From: Coprenecus sp902388455
GTDB lineage: Bacteria; Bacteroidota; Bacteroidia; Bacteroidales; UBA932
Direction of reading: 5' to 3'
DNA length: 64,000 nucleotides
NCBI GenBank assembly: GCA_963931615.1
Contig: OZ007032.1
Location: 682,001 to 746,000, forward strand
Shown: positions 51,033 through 60,385 of the stretch, piece by piece
Layout: every line of letters starts with the position of its first letter
How positions within the stretch are numbered: position 1 is the stretch's first letter
Translations under genes and position numbers: made by a program
Notes under the pieces: generated by a model
What the model was told of the DNA's origin: nothing
Database searches by the model: none
The model's input: the letters and a program-made list of their open reading frames with translations, nothing else

Positions 51033-52439
51033 ATGGCAGTCAGAGAATTTCTGGAGCAGAAGATACGGGAGGCCTTCCCGTATGATCCTACGCCCTGCCA
51101 GGACGAACTTTTCTCGCGGTTGCCGGCCTTTCTGACCGGGGAGGGCGAGATTATGATAGTCAACGGTTATGCCGGTACCGGTAAGACTGAGGCGATGGGC
51201 GCGGCCGTACGGGCGATGAAGGCTCTGAACCTGCGGTTCCGCCTGATGGCTCCGACTGGCCGTGCTGCAAAGGTGCTGGCGGGCTATACCGGCGAGAAGG
51301 CCACTACGATTCACAAGCAGATCTACCGGCAGAAATCGATGGACGCCGGCGGAGGAAAATTTGTCCTGGACCTGAACAAGGACCGCCGGACCTGCTACAT
51401 CGTGGACGAGGCCTCTCTGATTACCATAGATTCGGCCGGTTCGCTCTTCGGCAGCGGCAATCTCCTCGAGGACCTGCTGGACTACATCCGGCAGGGGGAG
51501 GGCAATACCCTGATCCTGGTAGGGGACAATGCCCAGCTCCCGCCCATCAGCCTCGACCGCAGTCCGGCCCTCGACCCCTCATACGTGGGGATGTACGGCC
51601 ATGTGGACTATGTCCTGTTAGACAAGGTCGTACGTCAGGCCGATACCTCCGGCATCCTGTTCAATGCCACGGTGGTGCGGCATGCGGTAGTTACAGGGGC
51701 CTGTGAGGAGTATCCCCGTTTAGAGACCCGCGGTTTTGCAGACGTGGAGCGTATCGGAGGCGGAGAGCTTATCGAGGCGCTGGACGATGCGATAGGCCGC
51801 TACGGGATAGACGAGACGGTGGTGCTCTGCCGTTCCAACAAGCGGGCCAACCGCTACAACCAGGGCATCCGGGGCACCGTCCTCTTCCGGGAGGAGGCCC
51901 TTTCCCGGGGAGACCGGCTGATGGTGGTGAAGAACTGCTATCAGTTCCTGGAGAAGATCGAGGAGCTGGATTTTATCGCCAACGGGGATATCGCCGAGCT
52001 GATAAAGATTTCGAATTACGAGGAGCGCTACGGCCTGCATTTTGCCGAGGCTGTTCTGGCTTTCCCCGACTACGGTGACGTGGAGATTACGGCCAAGGTG
52101 ATTCTCGACACCCTCACGTCCGAGTCCGCATCCCTGCCCGCCGAACAGCAGAGTGCCCTGTACGAAGGCGTCTTCACCGACTACAGCGACATCTCCACCA
52201 AGCGTAAGCGCAATGCCGCCGTCCGGGAGGACCCGTACTACAACGCCCTGCAGATCAAGTACTCCACCGCCATCACCTGTCACAAGTCCCAGGGCGGCCA
52301 ATGGAAGTGCGTCTTCATCGACAACGCCTTCTGGCAGGACACCCTCACCGTCGAGGACCTCAAGTGGCTCTACACCGCCCTCACCCGCGCCACCAAAAAA
52401 CTCTACTTAGTCAACTTCAACAAGAAATTTTTCGATTGA
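51033..52439 (+). CDS. RecD2-like DNA helicase/ATPase
   Basis: This 468-residue superfamily 1 helicase has Walker A GYAGTGKT (45-52), a second motif LMAPTGRAAKVLAGYTG, Walker B in YIVDEASLI, VGDNAQLPPIS, and the C-terminal UvrD-like 2B segment AITCHKSQGGQWKCVFID with TALTRATKKLYLV. It lacks the long N-terminal region of full RecD2, so it is the short ATP-dependent form common in Bacteroidota. Its role in repair or replication is inferred. It follows trkH by 3 bp. Confidence 0.9.
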   Translation: MAVREFLEQKIREAFPYDPTPCQDELFSRLPAFLTGEGEIMIVNGYAGTGKTEAMGAAVRAMKALNLRFRLMAPTGRAAKVLAGYTGEKATTIHKQIYRQKSMDAGGGKFVLDLNKDRRTCYIVDEASLITIDSAGSLFGSGNLLEDLLDYIRQGEGNTLILVGDNAQLPPISLDRSPALDPSYVGMYGHVDYVLLDKVVRQADTSGILFNATVVRHAVVTGACEEYPRLETRGFADVERIGGGELIEALDDAIGRYGIDETVVLCRSNKRANRYNQGIRGTVLFREEALSRGDRLMVVKNCYQFLEKIEELDFIANGDIAELIKISNYEERYGLHFAEAVLAFPDYGDVEITAKVILDTLTSESASLPAEQQSALYEGVFTDYSDISTKRKRNAAVREDPYYNALQIKYSTAITCHKSQGGQWKCVFIDNAFWQDTLTVEDLKWLYTALTRATKKLYLVNFNKKFFD

Positions 52440-52446
52440 AAGCCGT

Positions 52447-53655
52447 TTAAATAGAAGGTGTTGAGACGATGAGGAGCCGGGAGCCGTCGGAGGCGGTGGT
52501 GGCCAGGACGCGGAGGGTGTCGCTTTCGGCGGAGCCGAGGCGGCGGCGTAGCTCCTCGGAGGTCATCGGAAAATTGCGGGCGGTGACGGAGCAGGCGGGG
52601 TATTTCTTCCGGAAATCGCGGATGGCGGCCTTGTGGAAGGGCAGGACCTCGATGATGCGGCGGATCTTCCCGGGAAAATGCCCGACAGGCGCCGGGGCTG
52701 TGTAGAAATGGGTGGAGGCGGAAATCTTCCGGAGGCCGAAGCGGACGGCCGGGAGCTTGAAGGCTCCGCTTTTCAGGAGGGCGGGGGAGGGCTCGAAGAG
52801 GTAGCCGGCGATTTCCGAAGGAACGGCGAGGTCTGCGGCGGCCTCATTTTCTTCGCGGAGGGTAAAATGGAATTCGGCCGCATTGTCCCCGGAGGAGAGC
52901 TCTACCGCTGTTATGGGGATGTCCCCGGCCGGTACGGCATTGTCCCGGAGCATCAGGACCAGGACCTCCTTGCACTCATTTTCCGAAGAGAGAATATGGA
53001 CTTCGGAGGCCTCCGGCAGTTCCGAGAGCAGGACGCGGATGTCGGCCATGGGGGAGGCCTTCAGCAGGATGCGGGGGGCGATACGCAGCAGCTCGGGGCG
53101 GAGGGCGGTGATGTCCGGCTCACAGTCCCTGAGGGAGTAGACCCTGCCGCCGTCCCTGCCCCTGCGGGCCGGGTCGAGGTAGATGAGGCTGTAGGTGTCG
53201 GAGGGGATGCGGCTGAGCATTTCTGGCGTCGTCTCTGCACAGTGTACAGTGATATTGTCCCTGCCGAGAGCAACGAAATTGTGCCGGGCGCAGGCGCAGA
53301 GCTCTTCCGAGCGTTCGAAATAGTCCACTGAGGCGGCCGGTCGGGATAGACTCCAGGAATCAACGCCGAGACCTCCGGTGAGGTCGGCTACCCTGTCCAC
53401 GCTGAGGGCGAAGCGCTGCTTGTAGAGGGCGGTGGCCTGTGAGCTGCATTGCTCCAGGGAAAGGGACTGCGGGTAGAGCAACCCCGGTTCGGCATACCAC
53501 AGCGGCAGCTTGGTCCGTGCCTTTGCCCGTCCCTGGATACACCTGACCGCCACCGCCATGTCGATGGACGGCCAGCGGTCCCGGTGCAGCATCAGTTCTG
53601 CCGGACTGTCTGCCTCATGGGCGAGGACAAACTCTTTTAGTTCCTGCTCTGTCAT
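52447..53655 (-). CDS. SAM-dependent methyltransferase with THUMP-like domain
   Basis: This 402-residue Rossmann methyltransferase has motif I VADLTGGLGVDSWSL (about 89-103) and motif IV YLDPARRGRDGGRVY. A C-terminal part resembling the THUMP-like domain family follows (from about 300: ASTHFYTAPAPVGHFPGKIRRIIEVLPFHKAAIRDFRKKYP). Target is unknown and probably an RNA. It is convergent with the RecD-like gene, with 7 bp between stops. Confidence 0.85.
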   Translation of the reverse strand: MTEQELKEFVLAHEADSPAELMLHRDRWPSIDMAVAVRCIQGRAKARTKLPLWYAEPGLLYPQSLSLEQCSSQATALYKQRFALSVDRVADLTGGLGVDSWSLSRPAASVDYFERSEELCACARHNFVALGRDNITVHCAETTPEMLSRIPSDTYSLIYLDPARRGRDGGRVYSLRDCEPDITALRPELLRIAPRILLKASPMADIRVLLSELPEASEVHILSSENECKEVLVLMLRDNAVPAGDIPITAVELSSGDNAAEFHFTLREENEAAADLAVPSEIAGYLFEPSPALLKSGAFKLPAVRFGLRKISASTHFYTAPAPVGHFPGKIRRIIEVLPFHKAAIRDFRKKYPACSVTARNFPMTSEELRRRLGSAESDTLRVLATTASDGSRLLIVSTPSI

Positions 53656-53742
53656 GCCGCAAAATTAAGCCGAAGAGGGGAATATTTTAAGGATTTGTCC
53701 GGAAAATTTCGTAAATTGCACCGATTAATCGAAAATTGAGTT

Positions 53743-54807
53743 ATGAAGAAAATTATCTGTGCGGCAGCTTTGGCAGCATTTCTGCTGTCCGGATGCGGAA
53801 GTGGCAGTACATCCGTGATAGAGTTGTCTCCTGATGTGCTGACTGAGGCTCAGGCAATAGCTCCGGATAATGTTTACGATCTCCCCGAACTGTTTTTCGC
53901 AGGTTCAGCTCTCGTATATGGAGACCGGTATGCGGTGTGCGAGATGGTGACCCAGGAATTTGCAGCGGAGGTGTATGACCTGAAGGAAGGGAAGGTGGCC
54001 GGGAAGCTGCTGCACTACGGCAACGGTCCGCAGGAAGTGTTAGTCCCGATTTTCAATATGTTCGGAGATACGCTGCAGGTGGTGGATATACAGAAGAACA
54101 GGCTGTTCATGATTCCGTGCGCGGACCTTCCTAATGCCGGAATCGCCAGAGAGATAAAATACGATTTCATTACGTTGTCCCTGATTTCGTGCGGGGACAG
54201 CCTGTTGGCCCTCAACCCGTTTTATTTCGAGAACGATGACCTGGGCATACACAACGGCGAGCCGATGTTTTTTTACTCCGATGGCGGAAAAGCTCCGTAC
54301 GATGCATCGAAGATCATGACGGCCGGAGTGGTGCAGGGGCCGGTGGCCGTGCATCCGGAGAGCGGAAAGGTGGTTTTCGCCAACAGTGTCGAATCAGAGA
54401 TATTTATCCTGAATAAGGATCTTTCCGTGAACCGCAGGATTACCGGGCCGCGTCATGAAAGTACTGACTATGCTGTGGCGGAAGGCCAGCTGCTGTTTTC
54501 CGGAAATATAGCCAATACATATCTGTCAGCCTGCTCCGACCGGGAGTATGTCTATCTGATCTACGACGGCAGGTATTACGATCTGTATGAGGATAATGTC
54601 GACGGGGCGAATACCGACCACGACCTGTATCTTTTCCAGATGGACTGGGACGGACGTCTGAAAGGCTGTTATTCTCTGGAGGGACTGCGCTACGTAGGCT
54701 CCAGGCTGAGCTGCGGCTCACAGCCGGGGACGGTGTATGTCTCGGCCCTTTCGCCCGATGAGGGGAATCTTCAGATATTTTATTATGATCTCAGAAAGTA
54801 CAAATAA
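53743..54807 (+). CDS. BF3164-like lipoprotein (TolB-like six-bladed propeller)
   Basis: This 354-residue lipoprotein has lipobox LSGC (Cys18). Repeated strands with GxxxVYG, HYGNGPQEVLVPIFNMFGDTLQVVD and YDGRYYDLY-type motifs suggest a beta-propeller of the family named after BF3164 of Bacteroides fragilis. HYGNGPQE is the recognisable element. Function is unknown; the family is common in gut Bacteroidales. It stands just before the phosphoglucomutase gene (12 bp). Confidence 0.8.
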   Translation: MKKIICAAALAAFLLSGCGSGSTSVIELSPDVLTEAQAIAPDNVYDLPELFFAGSALVYGDRYAVCEMVTQEFAAEVYDLKEGKVAGKLLHYGNGPQEVLVPIFNMFGDTLQVVDIQKNRLFMIPCADLPNAGIAREIKYDFITLSLISCGDSLLALNPFYFENDDLGIHNGEPMFFYSDGGKAPYDASKIMTAGVVQGPVAVHPESGKVVFANSVESEIFILNKDLSVNRRITGPRHESTDYAVAEGQLLFSGNIANTYLSACSDREYVYLIYDGRYYDLYEDNVDGANTDHDLYLFQMDWDGRLKGCYSLEGLRYVGSRLSCGSQPGTVYVSALSPDEGNLQIFYYDLRKYK

Positions 54808-54819
54808 TCTTTTAATAAT

Positions 54820-56478
54820 ATGAATTACAGAGAAGTCGCAATGCAGTGGACCGGCCCTGAGTACGATATGGAGACCAGGACTAAGGTCAATGCTCTCCTT
54901 AACGGAGACGAGAAAGAACTTGAGGATGCATTTTACCGTACGCTGGAGTTCGGTACCGGCGGACTCCGCGGTATCATGGGCGTGGGTACCAACCGCATGA
55001 ACAAGTACACGGTGGGCATGGCCACCCAGGGATTTGCCAACTACATCCGCAAGGCTTACGAAGGCGAGGAGAATATCCGTGTGGCCGTATCCTTCGACTC
55101 GAGGAACAACAGCCGCGAGTTCGCCAAGATTACGGCCGAGGTCTTCGCCAACAATGGATTCGAGGTCTATCTCTTCGACAACATCCGGCCTACACCTGAA
55201 CTGAGTTTCGCCATCCGTCACTATCACTGCCACGCAGGCGTGATGGTCACCGCATCGCACAACCCCAAGGAGTACAACGGCTACAAGGCCTACTGGCAGG
55301 ACGGAGCCCAGCTGACCGCTCCCCACGACACGGCCGTCATAGCTGAGGTCAACAAGATTGAGAATCCCTCCATGGTGAAGTTCGGCGAGGAGAATGTCTC
55401 TAAAATCAAGATGATGGGAGAGGAGACCGACAAGGTATATCTCGACTCGGTCCTCTCGCTGATGCTCTCGCCCGAGTCCATAGCCCGTCACAGGGACATC
55501 AAGTTTGTATACACCCCTCTGCACGGTACCGGTGTGCGTCTCGTTCCGAGGGCTCTGACCCAGATAGGATTTACCGAGGTATATCCCGTGAATGAGCAGA
55601 TGATAAGTGACGGTAACTTCCCCACGGTAGTATCTCCCAACCCCGAGGAGCCTTCGGCCCTGAAGATGGCCGTCGAGCTGGCTGAGGCCAGGGGTGCCGA
55701 CATCGTGCTGGCTACCGACCCTGACGCCGACCGCGTGGGCGTGGCCGTCCGCGACGACAAGGGGCAGATGCTCCTGCTGACCGGCAACCAGACAGCCTCC
55801 CTGCTGACCTATTACATCCTGACCCGCTGGCACGAGCTCGGTAAACTCAATAAGGACACCTACTGCGTAAAGACCATCGTGACCACCGAGCTGCTGACAG
55901 CCATCGCAGACAAGTTCGGAGTCCAGATGTACGACGTGCTCACCGGCTTCAAGTACATCGCCCAGATCGTCCGTGAGAACGAGGGCCGCAGGACCTTCAT
56001 CTGCGGAGGCGAGGAAAGCTACGGCTTCAACGTAGGCGAGTTCGTCCGCGACAAGGATGCCGTGATCACCTGCTCCTTCGTGGCTGAGTGCGCTGCCTGG
56101 GCCGCTGACCAGGGTCTGACCCTCTACGGTCTGCTGCAGAAGATATACGCCGAGTTCGGCACCTACCGCGAGAAACTCGTTTCCCTGACCAAGAAGGGCA
56201 TCGACGGCAACCAGCAGATAGCCGCCATGATGAAGAACTACCGCGAGAATCCTCCCGCTAAGCTGGGTGACTCACCTGTAGTGAAGGTAATCGACTACAC
56301 CGAACCCGAGAAGACCGGTCTGCCCAAGTCCAATGTGCTCAGGTTCTTCTCCGAGGACGGCTCGGTAGTGACAGTGCGTCCCTCGGGTACTGAGCCCAAG
56401 ATCAAGTTCTATTTCGGTGCCAAGGGAGAGAAGGCTGCCGCGACGGTGGACTCACTCGTGAAGCAGTTTTCGGAGTAG
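54820..56478 (+). CDS. Phosphoglucomutase/phosphomannomutase
   Basis: This 552-residue alpha-D-phosphohexomutase interconverts sugar-1- and sugar-6-phosphates. The phosphoserine is S146 in TASHNPKEYNGYK. The metal loop is ATDPDADRVG, the sugar-binding loop CGGEESYGFN, and the phosphate-binding loop RPSGTEPKIKFY. Length fits the PgcA/ManB-like group. Glucose versus mannose specificity is not clear. Its end overlaps pssA by 27 bp. Confidence 0.94.
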   Translation: MNYREVAMQWTGPEYDMETRTKVNALLNGDEKELEDAFYRTLEFGTGGLRGIMGVGTNRMNKYTVGMATQGFANYIRKAYEGEENIRVAVSFDSRNNSREFAKITAEVFANNGFEVYLFDNIRPTPELSFAIRHYHCHAGVMVTASHNPKEYNGYKAYWQDGAQLTAPHDTAVIAEVNKIENPSMVKFGEENVSKIKMMGEETDKVYLDSVLSLMLSPESIARHRDIKFVYTPLHGTGVRLVPRALTQIGFTEVYPVNEQMISDGNFPTVVSPNPEEPSALKMAVELAEARGADIVLATDPDADRVGVAVRDDKGQMLLLTGNQTASLLTYYILTRWHELGKLNKDTYCVKTIVTTELLTAIADKFGVQMYDVLTGFKYIAQIVRENEGRRTFICGGEESYGFNVGEFVRDKDAVITCSFVAECAAWAADQGLTLYGLLQKIYAEFGTYREKLVSLTKKGIDGNQQIAAMMKNYRENPPAKLGDSPVVKVIDYTEPEKTGLPKSNVLRFFSEDGSVVTVRPSGTEPKIKFYFGAKGEKAAATVDSLVKQFSE

Positions 56479-57180
56479 TGCCGCGGCCGCGTTCCATACG
56501 ATGTAGAACGCGAAGACAGTGAATACGATACCCGTCCAGTGTATCTTCAGGATAAGGAGAATGACTGCGGCGGGTATTATTATGCACAGGAACGTAAATC
56601 GCTGTGCATTGTCCTTCCACTTGAGGGTCTTGAGCTTCATGGAAAACATCGGAAGCTCGCTCACCAGCAGGGCGCAGAGGATGAGGGTCACTGCAGGGAT
56701 TGCCCAGTTGTTGGCCAGGAAGGTGTTGGCGATGTGCTCATAATGGCCGGCGAAGGCGGCCAGGGACGCGGCGAAGAGGGCTGAGGCCGGTACGGGCAGG
56801 CCCAGGAAACTCTCGCTCTGTCGGGTGTCCAGGTTGAACTTGGCGAGCCGCAGGGCGGAGAATGCCGCTATGAGCAGGGGAATGTAGCAGACGTATGGAT
56901 GAATACAGGATGTGAAGCCGGCCAGCCAGTTATATAAAATAAGGGAGGGAGCAAGCCCGAAGCTCACCGTATCGGCGAGCGAGTCCAGCTCCTTCCCTAT
57001 ATCGGAGTATGCATGAAACACTCTGGCGGCCAGGCCGTCCAGAAAATCAAATACCGCAGCAAGCACAATCATGCCCAAGGCCGCATCAAAATCATCGCGG
57101 AAGGCGAAAATTACAGCCACGCTGCCGGAGAGCAGGTTGAGGCAGGTGATGGTGTCAGGGAGGTATTTGGTGAGTTTCAT
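56452..57180 (-). CDS. pssA: CDP-diacylglycerol-serine O-phosphatidyltransferase
   Basis: This 242-residue membrane enzyme makes phosphatidylserine, the precursor of phosphatidylethanolamine. The CDP-alcohol phosphotransferase motif is complete: D45-x2-D48-G49-x2-A52-R53-x8-G62-x3-D66-x3-D70. It has about seven hydrophobic segments. It is last in the minus-strand run QueE, C1 peptidases, PssA, 14 bp after the second C1 gene. Confidence 0.93.
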   Translation of the reverse strand: MKLTKYLPDTITCLNLLSGSVAVIFAFRDDFDAALGMIVLAAVFDFLDGLAARVFHAYSDIGKELDSLADTVSFGLAPSLILYNWLAGFTSCIHPYVCYIPLLIAAFSALRLAKFNLDTRQSESFLGLPVPASALFAASLAAFAGHYEHIANTFLANNWAIPAVTLILCALLVSELPMFSMKLKTLKWKDNAQRFTFLCIIIPAAVILLILKIHWTGIVFTVFAFYIVWNAAAALLRKLLHE

Positions 57181-57194
57181 ATCATTACAGATTG

Positions 57195-58355
57195 TTACAG
57201 TCCCATTTTAGCTTTGATGTCGGAGGGTATTGCGTCTTTGTGCACCAGTATGCTGACGGTCTTTGCCCTGACATATTTCTCGGACATGTAGTGGTAGCCG
57301 CCGAACGGACCGCGCTCGCCCCAGGAGTTCTTGGTGATGTAGTACCTGGTGCCGGCGGGGTCGGTGGCGATTCCGGTGATGTGCTCCAGATGGTCGTCAG
57401 TGGTGGTGAAAGACTCGAATCCTGCCTGACGCATGGCCTGGTCCACGTATTCCACTTCCTCGATGATGGAACTGCTGGCGGCTATTGTCTGCATGTCAGT
57501 GCGGGGGTCGGCAGGCAGTACGGCTACTCCTGTAGGCATGAATACGTAGCCCTGCTCGCTCACGTCACCGTCCCAGCATACGGTATAACCGTTGTTCAGA
57601 GCGTTGTCGATGACTGCCATCATGTCGTCCAGTGGCAGGTTGTACAGGAGCTCGTGGTCCCAGTTGTCGGGAATCTCGAGAGGTACTTCCTGATAAAATG
57701 GATGGTGGGAGAAGGAGGTGATCTCTACGTAATCGTCAATGTCGATGCCAAGCATGTCCCTGAAGGATATCGGAGTATACTCCTTGCCTTCATACTCGAA
57801 ATTTTCAGGAATCTTACCCATGTAGATGTCGAACAGGGCGTCCTGAAGTTCGAAGTACTCGGGGGAGCGCTGTCTGAGCTCTACCGAGGCTCCGGCGATG
57901 GCGGCTATGTATGTCCCCAGCTCCCTGTGGTCGGGCAGGGGAGAGTCATAGTTGATACCGAGGTAAGCCGACTGGGGCACGATGCCGTACTTGTCGATGA
58001 CCTTGAGGGCCATGTGGGCGATACTTCCTTCACCGATATTGCCTTTGCCTCTGCGGAGGTAGTTGTCGTTCAGCCTCTCGTAGTAGTTGTAGCGTACGGT
58101 GAACATTTCTGAGAGATCGTACTCTCCCTTGCCCTCGCGCAGCAGCTCGGCCTCCAGGAATGAGGTGGTGGCGAAACACCAGCATGTACCGCTGGCATTC
58201 TGATTCTTAACGGATGTCACAGGAATTCTCACAACCTCCGTGAACTGATAGGGGTTGACCCATTCGGGCTCCTGCTGTTTTTTCCGGGTCCCGGCCTGCG
58301 ACGGCATGACCGTCGCAAGCACAAGAGCTCCGGCTATGATAAGATTCAGTCTCAT
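57195..58355 (-). CDS. C1-family cysteine peptidase (bleomycin-hydrolase-like), copy 2
   Basis: This 386-residue secreted papain-fold peptidase resembles aminopeptidase C. Signal peptide MRLNLIIAGALVLATVMPSQAG precedes a short linker. The oxyanion Gln is Q52 and the nucleophile Cys58 in NQNASGTCWCF. The catalytic His is in DDHLEHITGIA and Asn in KNSWGERGPFGG. It lies 20 bp after a paralogue with the same motif positions. The two probably arose by tandem duplication. Natural substrate is unknown. Confidence 0.9.
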   Translation of the reverse strand: MRLNLIIAGALVLATVMPSQAGTRKKQQEPEWVNPYQFTEVVRIPVTSVKNQNASGTCWCFATTSFLEAELLREGKGEYDLSEMFTVRYNYYERLNDNYLRRGKGNIGEGSIAHMALKVIDKYGIVPQSAYLGINYDSPLPDHRELGTYIAAIAGASVELRQRSPEYFELQDALFDIYMGKIPENFEYEGKEYTPISFRDMLGIDIDDYVEITSFSHHPFYQEVPLEIPDNWDHELLYNLPLDDMMAVIDNALNNGYTVCWDGDVSEQGYVFMPTGVAVLPADPRTDMQTIAASSSIIEEVEYVDQAMRQAGFESFTTTDDHLEHITGIATDPAGTRYYITKNSWGERGPFGGYHYMSEKYVRAKTVSILVHKDAIPSDIKAKMGL

Positions 58356-58375
58356 AACAGGATGTCAGATTCTGA

Positions 58376-59593
58376 TTAGAAGTTCATTTTTGCCTTGATT
58401 TCCTCGGGAATGGCGTTCTTGTTGACCATGATGTCCATAGTCTTGTATCTTACGTAAGCCTCGGATACATACCAGATTCCGTGGTACTTACCTGCATCAC
58501 CCCAGGAATTCTTGACCATGTAGTACTTCTTTCCGGTCTGGTCCTTGGCGATACCGAAGATCTGCATGCCGTGGTCATCGGTGGTCTGGTAGTTGTCATA
58601 GCCTTCCTGACGCATTTCCTGGGTAATCTCCAGCTCGGGGCAGGGAGCCTGGAATGCAATGGCGTAGGGGTTGCTTCTTTCAGCTCCGATCCAGCGGGCC
58701 TGGTCTGAGCCGACTTCCTTGATTTCGGCCTCGAGGGCTGCATAATCGGGTACGATTCCGAGGCCGTCGCGGTTGAAGCCTGTCTCGCTGACGTCAGCTG
58801 CCCAAGCTACGGTATAGCCGTTCTCAATGGCGTTGTCGATGATGGCCACAAGGTCATCGATGGGTACGTTCATGGAGGACTCCCAGAGCCAGTTGTCGGG
58901 TACCTCGATGATCATCTTCTCATAGAAGGGCTTGTGTGTCCAGGATGTGAGGTCGATGTAGTCGTCCAGATTGATGCCCAGGGACTCCATGTAGGTGTGG
59001 GGGTTGTACTCCTTGCCATTTACTGTGAAAGTCTCGGGGCACTCGCCGAGGTAAGCGTCCAGAATGCCCTTGAATCCGTTTTTCCAAGCGGTGGAGAGGG
59101 TGCGGTTGGGATTGCTTACGATCACGTCGAGGTATGCCTTCAGTACGCCGTCAAGCTCACCGTGACGATGAGAGTCAGTACCGTAATTGAGTCCTTCCAT
59201 CTCCCACTCGGGTACGATGCCGTAGTTCTTGAGGCCATAGAGCACGTTGCCGAACGAGCTGCCCTGACCGAAGTTCAGGACGCCGTGGAGCCTTACGTAC
59301 TTCTCGCCTTTCTCCTGGTAGGAGTTGTGGACGATAAACATCTCGGAGAGATTCAGCGAGTCGGTGTAGCCGTTACGGAGTATCTCGGACTCGAAGAATG
59401 AAAGTGCCGAGAAGCACCAGCATGTACCGGAGCTGCTCTGGTTCTTGATGGAGGTGATGGGAACCTCGATAACGGTCTCGAACTGATATCCTTCAGGCTG
59501 AGCCGGCTCTTTCTTGTTCTTCTTCTGTGCGGAGAGAACGGGAGAAATCATGCAGCAGATGCATAAAGCTGTGATAATGTGTTTGATTGACAT
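58376..59593 (-). CDS. C1-family cysteine peptidase (bleomycin-hydrolase-like), copy 1
   Basis: This 405-residue paralogue of the next gene has signal peptide MSIKHIITALCICCMISPVLSA. It has Gln52 and Cys58 in NQSSSGTCWCF, His in DDHGMQIFGIAKDQ and Asn in KNSWGDAGKYHG. The GKYHGIWYVSEAYVRYKTMDIMVNKNAIPEEIK tail matches the other copy's ending (KVRAKTVSILVHKDAIPSDIK type). It is 19 residues longer, mainly in the middle. Both should act outside the inner membrane. Confidence 0.9.
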   Translation of the reverse strand: MSIKHIITALCICCMISPVLSAQKKNKKEPAQPEGYQFETVIEVPITSIKNQSSSGTCWCFSALSFFESEILRNGYTDSLNLSEMFIVHNSYQEKGEKYVRLHGVLNFGQGSSFGNVLYGLKNYGIVPEWEMEGLNYGTDSHRHGELDGVLKAYLDVIVSNPNRTLSTAWKNGFKGILDAYLGECPETFTVNGKEYNPHTYMESLGINLDDYIDLTSWTHKPFYEKMIIEVPDNWLWESSMNVPIDDLVAIIDNAIENGYTVAWAADVSETGFNRDGLGIVPDYAALEAEIKEVGSDQARWIGAERSNPYAIAFQAPCPELEITQEMRQEGYDNYQTTDDHGMQIFGIAKDQTGKKYYMVKNSWGDAGKYHGIWYVSEAYVRYKTMDIMVNKNAIPEEIKAKMNF

Positions 59594-59622
59594 GGTATTA
59601 AAGATTAATTATTAGTTGAGTT

Positions 59623-60261
59623 TTATGGAATGTCGAGGTATTTGTGGGTCTGAAGGGATATCCTCCATTCGGGATGCTCCTTGACGTATTCTATTATAAT
59701 AGGAGATGCGCTCTGCCGCCTTCCCCACTCGGGCTGCAGCAGCAGGATGCACTGCCGGCTGACTGACTTTCTGACGTTCCCGGCCCAGTCCAGATCCGTC
59801 CTGTCACCTGTCACAATCTTCAGTTCATGGGCCTTTTCCAGCACTTCCCTCAGGGGAGGACAATGCTTCTTGGGAGACACGCATATCCAGTCAAAATCCC
59901 CGCTGAGCGGACTTGTCCCGGATGTCTCCAGGAAAATGTTGTATCCCCTTGCTCTCAATTCCGCGCATAGCGGTCCGAGCGGATGGAGGAGCGGTTCCCC
60001 TCCGGTGATGACTACGTTGATGGCGGGGGATGCCGCTATTTCATTGACAATTGAACTGATACTCCGCATGGGATGCCGCCGGGCGTCCCATGTGGAGGGT
60101 GAGTCGCACCACGGGCAGCGGACATTGCACCCGCCGAGGCGGACGAACCACGCTGCCTTGCCGGTATTTGCCCCTTCTCCCTGAATGGAATAGAAGGATT
60201 CGACGACCGGCAGGAAAGTGCCGTCGGGGGGAGTGGGGAAGGTGTTGCTGACGCTGTTCAT
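59623..60261 (-). CDS. queE: 7-carboxy-7-deazaguanine synthase QueE
   Basis: This 212-residue radical SAM enzyme makes the deazaguanine ring of queuosine. The cluster motif is C45-x3-C49-x2-C52 in LGGCNVRCPWCDSPSTW. It also has FYSIQGEGANTGKAAWFVRLGG and ITGGEPLLHP. Start 60261 is chosen over the in-frame start at 60291, because the promoter -7 box at 60289-60296 would overlap the longer form. The C1 peptidase genes follow. Confidence 0.94.
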   Translation of the reverse strand: MNSVSNTFPTPPDGTFLPVVESFYSIQGEGANTGKAAWFVRLGGCNVRCPWCDSPSTWDARRHPMRSISSIVNEIAASPAINVVITGGEPLLHPLGPLCAELRARGYNIFLETSGTSPLSGDFDWICVSPKKHCPPLREVLEKAHELKIVTGDRTDLDWAGNVRKSVSRQCILLLQPEWGRRQSASPIIIEYVKEHPEWRISLQTHKYLDIP

Positions 60262-60288
60262 TGTCTTGCAGGCGGAATTTAACGGGAA

Positions 60289-60296
60289 CAAATATA
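60289..60296 (-). promoter_or_regulatory. -7 box of queE
   Basis: TATATTTG on the minus strand (reverse complement at 60289-60296) lies 27 bp upstream of the queE ATG. Confidence 0.7.
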
Positions 60297-60385
60297 AGTA
60301 AATTCAGGGAAAAATATGTCACTCTGTCAGAAAAATTAGAACGGCAGAATTTTTGTGTAATCCTGTATTCAAAAGGAGAAAAGTT

